A stretch of 64,000 bases of DNA from Bdellovibrionales bacterium (GTDB lineage Bacteria > Bdellovibrionota > UBA1018). The stretch's first letter is position 1. Every line of letters starts with the position of its first letter. The stretch covers positions 74,557 through 138,556 of the forward strand of contig CANCQK010000002.1 of the NCBI GenBank assembly GCA_947380295.1, in the 5' to 3' direction. The notes below the pieces were generated by a model that did not search any database, was not told the DNA's origin, and saw only the letters and a program-made list of their open reading frames with translations. Shown here piece after piece: positions 35,330-47,149 of the stretch. A program made the translations under genes and the position numbers.

Positions 35330-36879
35330 TTCCTGCCGTAGAATTTCGTAGGCTAAATAAGTCATTTCATGGTGTTCACGCCAACGTTGATATTTCCTTT
35401 AAGGTGATGAAAGGGACTATCCACGCAATTATTGGGGAAAATGGTGCGGGCAAATCGACTGCCATGAAAATGCTCTACGGCACCTATCAACCCGATCAGG
35501 GTGAGATTTTGATCCACGGAAAGTCTTGGGGAGGAAAGCCTAAGTCGTGGACTTCTCCACTCGATGCGATTCGATCTGGGATCGGAATGGTCCATCAACA
35601 TTTTATGTTGAGTGCACCTCATACTGCCTTAGATAATATTCTTTTGGGTGTGGAAACCTCACATCCTTTTTTCTCGTTTTTACCTAAGTCCCTTCGTCCT
35701 ATTTCTAGAGTTCAAGCACAAGTCAAGCTGGATCGAATCGCGGATCAATATGGCCTCAAGGTGGATTGGTCTGCCAAGGTAGAAAATCTTTCAGTCGGAA
35801 TTCAGCAAAGAATCGAGATTCTCAAGTTACTGTACAGAGATGCAGAAATTCTGATTCTAGATGAGCCCACTGCGGTTCTCACCCCTCAAGAAACCTCGGA
35901 GCTTTTTGCACAGCTCAAGAAACTCTGTCAGCTCGGTAAAACCGTACTCATCATTACCCATAAATTAAAAGAAGTGATGAGCATAGCAGACCATGTGACT
36001 GTTTTTCGGGCAGGTCGAGTCGTGGGTGAGCGCGAAATTTCCGAGACCAATATCGAAGAGCTGGCTACTTTGATGGTCGGTCGTAAGGTTCGGCTTCAGG
36101 CAGATGCTCCACCCCCTCCACAAGTGAAAGAGCCCGTTTTGGAAATCTCGGGAGTGAGTCTTGCTGCTCGTCACGGTCTTAAGAATGTCAGCTTTCAAGT
36201 CAAAGCTGGCGAGATTGTCGGTATTTCTGGAGTCGAAGGAAACGGACAGGCTGAACTGCTCCAGGTTTTGCTTCATCCGAAAGATCATACGGAGTCGATG
36301 ACAGGTGAAGTCAAGGTTCTAGGTAAAAGCACCGCAGGGATGACCACCGAGCAGGTGAAAGAGCTGGGAGTTGGTGTCATCCCCGATGATCGGTTGAGAG
36401 ATGGTTTGCTCTTGGATCGCCCCGTTCGGGATAACTTCTTGTTAGGGTTGCAGCGAAGGAAACCTTTTAGCCGGGCCGGGATTTTGTCATACAGTAAACT
36501 CTCAAAAGAGGTCTCTCGCGCCATTGAAGAGTATGATATTCGACCCCCGTTGCAGCAGGCAAAAGCTAGCCTCCTCTCAGGAGGTAATCAGCAGAAAATT
36601 GTCATTGCGAGGGAGTTTAAATATTCACCCAAGTTTTTGATTGCCTCTCAGCCAACTCGTGGAGTTGATGTGGGTGCTATTGAGTTCATTCACAAGCGAA
36701 TTCTTAAGGCGAGACAAGAGGGAAGCGGAGTTCTTTTAATCTCTTCAGAGTTAGATGAGATTTTAGCGCTTTCAGACCGAATTCTTGTGATGTTTGATGG
36801 AAGAATTTTGGCTGAATTCAAGCGAGGCGAAGCAACTGAGCAGGCGCTAGGTTTAAGGATGGGTGGCGCTGTTAGTTGA
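35326..36879 (+). CDS. ABC transporter ATP-binding protein for nucleosides (two nucleotide-binding domains)
   Basis: This 517-residue protein has tandem ABC domains, as in the NupO/YufO group. The first domain is canonical: GENGAGKSTAMKML, LSVGIQQRIEIL and LILDEPTAVLT. The second has the family's usual altered Walker A (GVEGNGQAELL), a good signature LLSGGNQQK, and SQPTRGVDVGA at Walker B. It powers the importer encoded by its neighbours. ATG 35326 overlaps the binding-protein stop. Confidence 0.95.
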   Translation: MIPAVEFRRLNKSFHGVHANVDISFKVMKGTIHAIIGENGAGKSTAMKMLYGTYQPDQGEILIHGKSWGGKPKSWTSPLDAIRSGIGMVHQHFMLSAPHTALDNILLGVETSHPFFSFLPKSLRPISRVQAQVKLDRIADQYGLKVDWSAKVENLSVGIQQRIEILKLLYRDAEILILDEPTAVLTPQETSELFAQLKKLCQLGKTVLIITHKLKEVMSIADHVTVFRAGRVVGEREISETNIEELATLMVGRKVRLQADAPPPPQVKEPVLEISGVSLAARHGLKNVSFQVKAGEIVGISGVEGNGQAELLQVLLHPKDHTESMTGEVKVLGKSTAGMTTEQVKELGVGVIPDDRLRDGLLLDRPVRDNFLLGLQRRKPFSRAGILSYSKLSKEVSRAIEEYDIRPPLQQAKASLLSGGNQQKIVIAREFKYSPKFLIASQPTRGVDVGAIEFIHKRILKARQEGSGVLLISSELDEILALSDRILVMFDGRILAEFKRGEATEQALGLRMGGAVS

Positions 36880-36928
36880 TCAGAGGCATTCCAGATTTTA
36901 AGGGATGCAATCCCAAAGGAAACTAGAC

Positions 36929-38044
36929 ATGAGATTCAAAGAAAAGCTGCCTCAAATTTTAAAGCCTTTGATTTCCATCATGGTGGGCTTGAGTTTAGGG
37001 CTATTGGTCACCAAAATCGCAGGTGAAGATCCATGGAATGTTCTCGAGATTCTAGTCCGCGGTGCATTTGGTTCTCGTTATGATTTTGGGATGACGCTAT
37101 TTTATACCACCCCCCTGATTTTTACTGGGCTATCAGTGGCGTTCGCATTCCACTCTGGTCTTTTCAATATTGGTGCGGAGGGGCAGCTTGCAATGGGTGC
37201 TCTTTCAGTTGCTGCTGTTGGGATTTTATTTCCAAATGCACCCGGATTTCTAGCTCCTGTTTTGGGCGTTCTGGCTGCTGTCGTCGGTGGAGGCATCTGG
37301 GGCGCTATTCCTGGATGGCTCAGAGCAAGGAGAGGTAGCCACGAAGTCATTAATACGATCATGTTGAATTTTATCGCCGCGGGCCTGACGAGCTGGGTGA
37401 CTCTTTACCTGCTCAAAAATCCAGACTCCCAAAATCCTGAAACCGCTGCGGTTGCCCCGTCCTATCTCATTCGTCAGTTTAGTTTCTTTGATGGCGCGCC
37501 GGTGAGTATGGCCTTTTTTGTGGCTCTTATGGCTGCGTTTGTCGTGTGGTTTATTCTTTGGAAAACAGTTTTAGGATTTGAGATCCGTGCCGTTGGGCAA
37601 AGTGAGTCTGCTGCTCGTTCGGCAGGAATTGACGCAGCTAAAATGCGGATGCTCGCCATGGCCATTGCAGGAGGGCTTGCTGGTTTGGTCGGGGTTGGCG
37701 AAGTGATGGGAAACGCAGATCGATTCCGAGTTGGTTTTTCGCCGGGTTATGGTTTTACTGGAATTGCAGTTGCTCTTCTTGCGAGGAATCGTCCTTTTGC
37801 TATTGTCGCGTCCGCACTCCTTTTTGGTGCCCTTCATAAGGGCGCTTCGGAACTTGACTTAGAAACTGAAAATGTGACTCGTGATCTCTCTCTTATTCTG
37901 CAGGCATTGGTGATTCTCTGTGTTTCTGCTGAGGGTGTTTGGGATTTGGCGGGCGAACGATATAAGCTTTTGATTAAGAAAAAATGGATACGAAGTGCGC
38001 CAAGTCCAGAGCTAGCTGAAGAGCACTATAGTCCAAAGGTTTAG
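36929..38044 (+). CDS. Nucleoside ABC transporter permease 1
   Basis: This 371-residue membrane protein belongs to the branched-chain/nucleoside permease family (NupP/YufP type). It has about eight to ten hydrophobic segments and the conserved region AFHSGLFNIGAEGQLAMGAL near the N-terminus, plus the coupling segment AVGQSESAARSAGID. I choose ATG 36929 because AAAGGA at 36915-36920 lies 8 bases upstream; an in-frame ATG at 36905 is possible. It pairs with the second permease immediately downstream. Confidence 0.93.
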   Translation: MRFKEKLPQILKPLISIMVGLSLGLLVTKIAGEDPWNVLEILVRGAFGSRYDFGMTLFYTTPLIFTGLSVAFAFHSGLFNIGAEGQLAMGALSVAAVGILFPNAPGFLAPVLGVLAAVVGGGIWGAIPGWLRARRGSHEVINTIMLNFIAAGLTSWVTLYLLKNPDSQNPETAAVAPSYLIRQFSFFDGAPVSMAFFVALMAAFVVWFILWKTVLGFEIRAVGQSESAARSAGIDAAKMRMLAMAIAGGLAGLVGVGEVMGNADRFRVGFSPGYGFTGIAVALLARNRPFAIVASALLFGALHKGASELDLETENVTRDLSLILQALVILCVSAEGVWDLAGERYKLLIKKKWIRSAPSPELAEEHYSPKV

Positions 38045-38053
38045 GGTGGAGTC

Positions 38054-38944
38054 ATGATGGAATTTCTTGCCAGTGGAGTTCAGATTTTCGAGTCAACCTT
38101 GAGGGTTTCGACTCCTCTCCTTTTCGCAGCTTTAGGTGGACTGCTGAGTGAGCGGTCTGGTGTGGTAAATATTGCTCTCGAAGGGATGATGCTAATTGGC
38201 GGTTTCGGTGCTGCGGCTGTCGCTCTATCTACTCAATCTCCTGTTGCAGGAGCATTCGGCGCCATTTTTTGCGGGGCTTTGTTCGCAATTCTCTATGGGT
38301 TATTTGTCATTGAGTTGAAAGCAGATCAGATTGTGGCCGGAACTGCTTTTAATATGTTGGCGGCTGGGGTGACCCCGTTTTTGATGAAAGTTTTTTACGA
38401 CTCGAGTACATCGACTCCGAGTTTGCCACTTGAGCTTCGTTTTCAGCAGGGGCCAGTTTGGATCAGTTGGGTGTGCCTCGGCTTGGTTTGGGCTTGGCTC
38501 AAATATACTCCTTCTGGGCTTTGGGTTAGGATTGCCGGTGAGCATCCGGAGGCTTTGGATTCAGCCGGGATTCGGGTGAAGCGGGTTCGTTGGATTTCAG
38601 TGATTTTGAGTGGCTGTCTGGCTGGACTTGGAGGAGCCTCACTCTCAATTTTTTTGGCCTCTTCATTTTCTCGAAATATGACTGCAGGGCGCGGTTTTAT
38701 GGCATTAGCAGCCCTGATTTTTGGAAAATGGAAGCCAGTTCCGACGGCAATTGCCTGCCTCCTTTTTGGTTTTTTCGATGCACTGCAAATTCGATTGCAG
38801 GGCGTTGTTCTCTGGGGGAGTGAGCCTGTTCCTGTCCAGTTCATTCAAGTTCTGCCCTATTTGGTGACGGTTTTGGTTCTTGCCGGCGTGGTCGGTCAAT
38901 CCAAAGCGCCCCGATCTTTGGGGGTACCCTTTCAGGCGAATTAG
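38054..38944 (+). CDS. Nucleoside ABC transporter permease 2
   Basis: This 296-residue membrane protein completes the importer (NupQ/YufQ type). Conserved segments are GGLLSERSGVVNIALEGMML near the N-terminus and GEHPEALDSAGIRVKRVRW as the cytoplasmic coupling loop. It starts 9 bases after the first permease, with AGGGTGGA as ribosome site. The full system would import purine or pyrimidine nucleosides. Confidence 0.94.
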   Translation: MMEFLASGVQIFESTLRVSTPLLFAALGGLLSERSGVVNIALEGMMLIGGFGAAAVALSTQSPVAGAFGAIFCGALFAILYGLFVIELKADQIVAGTAFNMLAAGVTPFLMKVFYDSSTSTPSLPLELRFQQGPVWISWVCLGLVWAWLKYTPSGLWVRIAGEHPEALDSAGIRVKRVRWISVILSGCLAGLGGASLSIFLASSFSRNMTAGRGFMALAALIFGKWKPVPTAIACLLFGFFDALQIRLQGVVLWGSEPVPVQFIQVLPYLVTVLVLAGVVGQSKAPRSLGVPFQAN

Positions 38945-38961
38945 GCTTACACTTTGGAAGT

Positions 38962-41610
<2,649 letters not shown>

Positions 41611-41684
41611 TGTTTTAGTTTATCAGAACTTGATTAGTTTTTGGCAATCCTGTTTCTGGACCTCTTGTGCTAAAAGAAGGCCTT

Positions 41685-42707
41685 ATGGCAATTCAAAAAT
41701 GGGTACTCAAAGCAACTCAACTGCACCAAGACCAGCGACTCGACGATGTTTTAGTGGGTTGGCTCCCGGGCGTATTGAAGCAGCCTATTTCTAAGGGAAA
41801 AGTGAGAAAGCTCGTCATGGCCGGCGCGGTTTATCTCAATGGTAAACGAGTCCAAATTGCATCAAAACCCATCCGTGCAAATGCTGTGATTCAGGTTTGC
41901 GTGGATCTAAAAAAGCTAAATACTGAAAGCACCCAGCGAGACCGACTCTTTGAAATGACTTCTGAACGCGTGATTTATGAGGACGACCATTTGATTGTGG
42001 TGAATAAACCACCAGGGCTTCCAACTCAGCCGACCTTGGATGAGGCGAGGGATAATCTTTTTGCTGCCGTCAAAAAGTTTATGGCTCATCGCAGCGGGGA
42101 ACCCATCGGCCAGATTTACTTAGGACTTCATCACCGCTTAGATCGGGACACCTCAGGCCTGATCCTGCTGACTAAAACGAAAGAAGCGAACCCAGGGATA
42201 GCCGAGCTTTTTAAGTTTCATGGGATCAGCAAAGTTTACAATGCACTGACCGTTCCCAGACCAACGTCACCCGCGAATGAATGGGAGATTAAAAACTATT
42301 TGGGGCGTTCGAAGGCATCGGGCAAGAAGAATGTCTTCTGCTCGGTTCGTTCAGGAGGGGACTTTGCACATACTGAATTTCGGTTGCTTGAAAATTTTGG
42401 GGGTGCTTACTGGATCGAAGCACGCCCGTTGACCGGGCGAACCCATCAGATTCGAGTCCACCTCTCTGAGGACCAAATGGCAATTTTAGGTGATCCTACT
42501 TATTCGTCTCGAAGCAGTGGTCCTGTTTCCGAAAATAATGCGAGAGCAATTCCTCGCTTGATGTTGCACGCTGTGAGCTTGACATTTACCCACCCCATCC
42601 TTCAAACTAGGGTCGCTGTTCAGAGCCCATTACCCGAGGATTTCAGCCGATGCCTAGATACTCTCCGACACGCTGGTCGAGATTCCGAGAGGAGACCTCG
42701 TTCCTAA
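41685..42707 (+). CDS. RluA-family pseudouridine synthase
   Basis: This 340-residue protein has an S4-like N-terminal region (QDQRLDDVLVGWLP, then ISKGKVRKLVMAGAVYLNGK) and the catalytic motif LHHRLDRDTSGLILLTKT with the nucleophilic Asp. TGRTHQIRVHLSED and ILGDPTY follow. It is the second RluA-family enzyme in this window; its RNA target is unknown. I choose ATG 41685, preceded by AAGAAGG (41674-41680), over an in-frame GTG at 41667. Its 3' end overlaps the ABC exporter gene by 58 bases. Confidence 0.9.
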   Translation: MAIQKWVLKATQLHQDQRLDDVLVGWLPGVLKQPISKGKVRKLVMAGAVYLNGKRVQIASKPIRANAVIQVCVDLKKLNTESTQRDRLFEMTSERVIYEDDHLIVVNKPPGLPTQPTLDEARDNLFAAVKKFMAHRSGEPIGQIYLGLHHRLDRDTSGLILLTKTKEANPGIAELFKFHGISKVYNALTVPRPTSPANEWEIKNYLGRSKASGKKNVFCSVRSGGDFAHTEFRLLENFGGAYWIEARPLTGRTHQIRVHLSEDQMAILGDPTYSSRSSGPVSENNARAIPRLMLHAVSLTFTHPILQTRVAVQSPLPEDFSRCLDTLRHAGRDSERRPRS

Positions 42708-44503
42708 GATATTACCTTTGGAAATACCGTAAATGGGTCGGAATCGGGCTGATCGCACTCGCATTTGTTGATATATTAGAAGTTTTTCCCCCAATTTTAC
42801 TCAAAAAAGTCGTGGATGTTGCCACCTCGCATGGCACCACTCAATCCTTGTTTCGTTTGGCTGCAACTTACCTAGGGATTGCACTTGTTCAAGGTGTTTG
42901 CCGTTATCTTTGGCGGATGTACCTGGTTCGTGCAAGTCTTTTTGCTGGGCGAGACCTTCGAGGTCGGTACGCTGCGCATCTCTTTGATTTGTCTGTGAGT
43001 TTTTTTGATCGCCACCGGATGGGTGATCTCATGTCCTTGGCTACGAACGATGTTGAAGGCGTTAGATTGGCCATGGGGAATGGCGTTCTAGTTTTTGCAG
43101 ATGCTCTGTTTTATCTGGTCACGGTTCCCGTTGCGATGTGGGTTTTGTCTCCTCAGCTCACTCTACTGGCCTGTGCGCCTTTGCCCCTCATTCCTTGGAT
43201 TGTTTTAAGAAATGAAAGAAAGGTTCATGAACGGCTCGAACAGGTTCAGGACTGCTTTGGCCGCATTTCGGCGATGACTCAGGAGAGCCTCAATGGAATT
43301 CGAGTAGTCAAAGGATTTGCGCAAGAGGATGTTCAATATCGGAGGCTAAAAGAGCTGGGTGAAGAGTACATGCGACTGAGTATCGGAGTATCGCGGGTGC
43401 AGAGTACGACCGGCCCCATGATGGATTTTGTCATGAGCTTAGGTATGGTGACTCTCCTGTTTTGGGGCGGCGGTCATCTTATCGATCAGGGTGAAACTGT
43501 CATTACACTCGGAACTTTTGTCGCCTTTCAGCGCTACATTCAGAAAATGATTTGGCCGATGGCTGCCCTCGGAATGGCAGCAAATTTCTTTCAGCGATCG
43601 ATGTCGAGCACCAAGCGGCTGAAAAAAGTGTTTGAAATCAGCTCTGATATTTCAGAACCGTCAGAGCCTCGTTTGCCCGCTTTTCGTGGCAGCAGAACTC
43701 CTGGCGGGATTGAGTTTAGAAATCTGCACTTTGAATTTCCGGGGTCATCACAGAAAGTGCTCAAGGGGATTGATCTCAAGATTGAACCGGGTGAGAGAGT
43801 GGCCTTGGTAGGGAGTGTGGCTTCGGGTAAGTCGACTATCCTGAGCCTTCTGCCCCGACTTTATCCTGTGACATCTGGTTCGATCTACATTGACGGGGTC
43901 GATATCAACGACTGGCCTATTGAGGAGCTTCGCAAACAGGTGGGCTACGTGAGCCAAGAAGTTTTTCTTTTTAGTGAGTCTGTTTTTGAGAATGTGGCGT
44001 TTGGTCTCCAGCACTGGGTTGAAAAAGGGTATTCAACCGAGGGGTATTCGCAAATGATCGAGGAGTCCGCTCGCCTTGCGGCAATTCATGATGAAATTCT
44101 GGGCCTTGAGTCCGCCTACAAGACGCGACTGGGAGAGCGCGGAAGCAGTCTATCCGGCGGGCAGAGGCAACGCCTTACCATTGCTCGGGCTCTCGCCAAA
44201 GAGCCCTCGATCCTCGTTCTTGATGACGCACTTGCTGCAATTGATCTTCAGACGGAAGAAAAAATTCTCCAATCCCTGCGCTCCAGGCCTCACCGAAATA
44301 CCGAGGTGATTGCAGCTCATCGCATTTCTACGATTAAAGATTCAGACCGTATTATTGTTCTGGATGAAGGAATGATAGCTCAAATGGGAACTCATCGACA
44401 GCTGGCCTCACAGCGAGGTGGGATCTATTGGAAGTTCTACGAAAAACAAAGAATGACTGAGGAATTGGAGAGCTATCAAAATGAGCTCAGCCGATGTAAC
44501 TAG
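42650..44503 (+). CDS. ABC exporter subunit with degenerate catalytic site (heterodimer partner 1)
   Basis: This 617-residue protein has an N-terminal six-helix membrane domain and a C-terminal nucleotide-binding domain. Walker A is LVGSVASGKSTILSL and the signature SSLSGGQRQRL is canonical. Walker B reads LVLDDALAAID, with Asp where the catalytic Glu should be. This is the hallmark of the non-hydrolysing site of heterodimeric exporters such as BmrCD or TM287/288. The partner gene overlaps its end by 23 bases. The substrate may be a lipid or drug. Confidence 0.92.
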   Translation: MPRYSPTRWSRFREETSFLRYYLWKYRKWVGIGLIALAFVDILEVFPPILLKKVVDVATSHGTTQSLFRLAATYLGIALVQGVCRYLWRMYLVRASLFAGRDLRGRYAAHLFDLSVSFFDRHRMGDLMSLATNDVEGVRLAMGNGVLVFADALFYLVTVPVAMWVLSPQLTLLACAPLPLIPWIVLRNERKVHERLEQVQDCFGRISAMTQESLNGIRVVKGFAQEDVQYRRLKELGEEYMRLSIGVSRVQSTTGPMMDFVMSLGMVTLLFWGGGHLIDQGETVITLGTFVAFQRYIQKMIWPMAALGMAANFFQRSMSSTKRLKKVFEISSDISEPSEPRLPAFRGSRTPGGIEFRNLHFEFPGSSQKVLKGIDLKIEPGERVALVGSVASGKSTILSLLPRLYPVTSGSIYIDGVDINDWPIEELRKQVGYVSQEVFLFSESVFENVAFGLQHWVEKGYSTEGYSQMIEESARLAAIHDEILGLESAYKTRLGERGSSLSGGQRQRLTIARALAKEPSILVLDDALAAIDLQTEEKILQSLRSRPHRNTEVIAAHRISTIKDSDRIIVLDEGMIAQMGTHRQLASQRGGIYWKFYEKQRMTEELESYQNELSRCN

Positions 44504-46271
44504 TTTAGAATATCTCCTTGAAAACGAGGAACGTGAGTACCGTAAGTTCCAGAACCTCACCCTGAGGCAATCTGTTTTTCGCCTCGCAAAGGTCATGGTT
44601 AAGCATCGATGGCTTTTTTTCGGGGGCACGGTCCTGATTGTGTTCGGCACAATGGGAGCCGTCATTGAGCCTCGCATTTTTGGCTATGCCATTGACGAGG
44701 CGATCTTGCCAGGACGATGGGATCGTCTTAGGTGGAGTGGACTTTTTTTAACAATCAGCATTAGTGTGAGAATTTTTTCGGCGATTCAGCAAACTTATCT
44801 TTTTGAAGTCTTGGGACAACGAGTCACTCAAGATCTAAGACTCCGGCTTTTTTCGCACCTGCAAAGGTTATCCCTCTCACTTCATTCAAAACACCCTCCG
44901 GGCCGGCTCTTAACTCGAGTGACCAATGATATTGCTTCGCTGAATGAGATGTTTTCGAATGGATTCGTCTCGATGTTTTGCAATCTATTTTTGGTGATTG
45001 GGATTTTGGTTGGGCTACTCCTTTTAGATTTCAAGTTGGGGCTGCTGTCGATTAGTGTTTTTCCTGTTCTAGTCATGTTCTCTATTTATTTTAGTAAAAG
45101 GCTGATTCGAGCTTACCAGAACTCAAGGAGTAAACTTTCTGCGCTGAATTCCTACCTTGCAGAGAATCTATCGGGTATGAAAATACTTCACCTTTTCAAC
45201 CGACAAAAACTCCATTATGACCGCTTCAGTCGCCTCAATCATTGGTACGCCGACGCCCAGACTGCATCTGTTCGTGTTTATGCTTTTTTTCAGCCAACGA
45301 TTACTCTATGCGCTGGGATTTCCGTTGCTTTGGTCATGGTCGTTGGCGGTCAACGGAGTTTAGATGGGACGCTGAGGCTCGGGGTCTTAGTTACTTTTTT
45401 CTCCTATCTCATGGCGCTCTTTCAACCCGTTCGTGAAATCGCAGATAAATGGAATGTTTTTCTCTCCGGAATGACCGCTGCCGAGAGGGTCTTTTCCATT
45501 CTGGATTGGCCTGTTGAATTAGAGTCCCGGAAAATCGATCACGCTGCGCAGCCGATCCCAGGACTCAAGGGTAAGATTGAATTTGAAAACATTTGGTTCG
45601 CGTACCAGGGAGAAAATTGGGTTCTAAAAGATTTCTCTCTGACGATCCAGTCGGGCGAACGTGTGGGAGTGGTCGGCCATACCGGATCGGGCAAAACGAC
45701 CCTGATTAATCTTTTGATGCGCTTCTACGATCCTCAGAGAGGCCGAGTTCTTCTTGATGGGGTAGATCTGCGCGACTATGATCTTCGTTCACTTCGTGCA
45801 TCCATCGGAATGGTTCAGCAAGATGTGTTTTTGTTTTCTGGAACATTTGAGGAAAATATTTCTTTTTGGAAGCCTACACTCAGCCAGCGGGTGGAGGAAG
45901 TTTTGGCAGAGCTCAAGTTTGAGTCGAAATCAGATCAGATTTTGCTAGAAAAGGGTTCAAACTTCTCGATGGGCGAGAGGCAAATGATTGCCTTTGCGCG
46001 GGCCCTTGCCATTCATCCTAGGATCTGGATTTTGGACGAGGCTACGGCTAATTTAGATTCTCAAACTGAGGCTGTTTTACAGAAAGCAGTCAATCAGGCA
46101 TCCCAGGGTAAAACGAGCCTCTTCATTGCTCATCGTCTGGCCACTGTTCAGTCCGCGGATCGGATTATTGTTCTCCATCAGGGTAGTTTAATTGAGTCTG
46201 GGTCTCATCAGCAGCTCATGGAGGTTCAAGGCCTCTACTCAAGACTTTATAAGCTTCAGTTAATGGCCTAA
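44481..46271 (+). CDS. ABC exporter subunit (heterodimer partner 2)
   Basis: This 596-residue protein has six transmembrane helices and a nucleotide-binding domain. Walker A is GHTGSGKTTLINLL, Walker B WILDEATANLD has the catalytic Glu, and the H-loop is SLFIAHRLAT. Its signature is altered to SNFSMGERQM instead of LSGGQ. The complementary defects of the two subunits give one active and one degenerate ATP site, as in known heterodimers. Downstream is a long leader region with a sigma-54 promoter for another gene. Confidence 0.93.
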   Translation: MSSADVTSLEYLLENEEREYRKFQNLTLRQSVFRLAKVMVKHRWLFFGGTVLIVFGTMGAVIEPRIFGYAIDEAILPGRWDRLRWSGLFLTISISVRIFSAIQQTYLFEVLGQRVTQDLRLRLFSHLQRLSLSLHSKHPPGRLLTRVTNDIASLNEMFSNGFVSMFCNLFLVIGILVGLLLLDFKLGLLSISVFPVLVMFSIYFSKRLIRAYQNSRSKLSALNSYLAENLSGMKILHLFNRQKLHYDRFSRLNHWYADAQTASVRVYAFFQPTITLCAGISVALVMVVGGQRSLDGTLRLGVLVTFFSYLMALFQPVREIADKWNVFLSGMTAAERVFSILDWPVELESRKIDHAAQPIPGLKGKIEFENIWFAYQGENWVLKDFSLTIQSGERVGVVGHTGSGKTTLINLLMRFYDPQRGRVLLDGVDLRDYDLRSLRASIGMVQQDVFLFSGTFEENISFWKPTLSQRVEEVLAELKFESKSDQILLEKGSNFSMGERQMIAFARALAIHPRIWILDEATANLDSQTEAVLQKAVNQASQGKTSLFIAHRLATVQSADRIIVLHQGSLIESGSHQQLMEVQGLYSRLYKLQLMA

Positions 46272-46381
46272 GATTCGTTAAATTTAATTGGAATTTAGAT
46301 AAATTTTTGACAAGTGTCGAATCTTTAGACGTTTTCTAGTGTGATCAGCCGGATAAGTGATTGATTTTGTTATGACGCAGC

Positions 46382-46399
46382 TTGGCACTCCACTTGCTT
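46382..46399 (+). promoter_or_regulatory. Sigma-54 (-24/-12) promoter for the small lipoprotein gene
   Basis: TTGGCACTCCACTTGCTT matches the consensus closely: GG at 46384-46385, GC at 46396-46397, ten bases between. Start would be near 46409, giving a 71-base leader. A GACA-AG-TGTC palindrome at 46309-46318 (about -95) could be an activator site. Confidence 0.85.
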
Positions 46400-46415
46400 A
46401 ATGTGTCATCCGTGA

Positions 46416-46439
46416 CTGAGTCTGTTGAGTCGGACTCAG
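46416..46439 (+). other. Stem-loop in the 5' leader
   Basis: CTGAGTC (46416-46422) pairs with GACTCAG (46433-46439) across a 10-base loop. It would lie at about +8 to +31 of the transcript and may protect the 5' end. Confidence 0.5.
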
Positions 46440-46479
46440 ATGTGTAACAGAAGTAGAGAAAGTAGAAGTGGAGTTTTAT

Positions 46480-46950
46480 ATGAAAAAGAATTTAGTTTTA
46501 GCTTTAGGTTTGTTTACCGCTCTGAATTTGGCTGCATGTGGTCGTGGATATCAAGGAAATTGGGTGGGTACTATTGACGTGCCCATGCCGCAACAGAATA
46601 GTGGTTCAGCTGTGAGCATTGATCTCATCTCGGGCGATGTTTCTGGGACTATGAATCAAAATGGAAATTCCATCAGTGGTGGAACTTTTACGATTACTCC
46701 TCATTCAAATGGATCATCGAGTGGAAGTAACGCTTTTACGATCGCCAGTGGAACAGTGAATGGCGATTCAGTTACTGGGGTTAATATTGTATTACCTCAA
46801 CTTCAGACTCAGGCTCCATTGTGTAATTATAGCAACGGTACTTTGACTGCTTCTGGGGGCTGGCCAACTTTTGTTCTCCGAGGCTCCATCTCATCGGCTT
46901 CGAATCCCCAGGCCTGTCCTGTAATTAAGCTTACCCTAGCAAAACAGTGA
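46480..46950 (+). CDS. Small lipoprotein of unknown function under sigma-54 control
   Basis: This 156-residue protein has a lipoprotein signal (MKKNLVLALG, then LNLAACGRG). The mature part is rich in Ser, Gly, Asn and Thr, with beta-type segments such as DVSGTMNQNGNSISGGTFTI and a Cys pair (PLCNYSN and PQACPV) near the C-terminus. I do not recognise the family; a small beta-barrel or lipocalin-like fold is possible. I choose ATG 46480 because AGTGGAG lies 6 bases upstream; the in-frame GTG at 46468 is part of that ribosome site. A stem-loop and T-run follow. Confidence 0.8.
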   Translation: MKKNLVLALGLFTALNLAACGRGYQGNWVGTIDVPMPQQNSGSAVSIDLISGDVSGTMNQNGNSISGGTFTITPHSNGSSSGSNAFTIASGTVNGDSVTGVNIVLPQLQTQAPLCNYSNGTLTASGGWPTFVLRGSISSASNPQACPVIKLTLAKQ

Positions 46951-46973
46951 TTTCATTTTATTGATTTTTTTAA

Positions 46974-47035
46974 ACTGTCGCAGTTAGCTGCAACAGAGTG
47001 TAGCTAACTGCGACAGTCTGTTGAGTTCTTTTTTT
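46974..47035 (+). terminator. Stem-loop with 16-bp perfect stem after the lipoprotein gene
   Basis: ACTGTCGCAGTTAGCT (46974-46989) pairs perfectly with 47002-47017, loop 12 bases. A run of seven T begins at 47029, eleven bases after the stem. The arms contain CTGTCGCAG and CTGCGACAG, which may instead or also be activator sites (-117 and -80) for the next sigma-54 promoter. Confidence 0.65.
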
Positions 47036-47065
47036 ATAACTATCTGAAACTAATCATGTTTCCAA

Positions 47066-47083
47066 TTGGCATATGCATTGCTT
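47066..47083 (+). promoter_or_regulatory. Sigma-54 (-24/-12) promoter for the small Lys/Ala-rich protein gene
   Basis: TTGGCATATGCATTGCTT has GG at 47068-47069 and GC at 47080-47081 with exact ten-base spacing. Predicted start is near 47093, giving a 57-base leader. Confidence 0.82.
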
Positions 47084-47100
47084 CATAAAGTGTCAGATGG

Positions 47101-47120
47101 CTGATCGATTTTTTGATCAG
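47101..47120 (+). other. Stem-loop in the 5' leader
   Basis: CTGATC (47101-47106) pairs with GATCAG (47115-47120) across GATTTTTT. At about +9 to +28 it occupies the same place as the stem-loop in the upstream sigma-54 leader. Confidence 0.45.
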
Positions 47121-47149
47121 AAAGTTAGGAATAAAAAAGGGAGATTACT

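Noticed and set aside
41669..41684. A TTGGCAATCC sequence just upstream (41640-41660) as a sigma-54 promoter for the RluA-family gene
   Set aside because: At the -12 position it reads TC instead of GC, so the invariant pair is missing.
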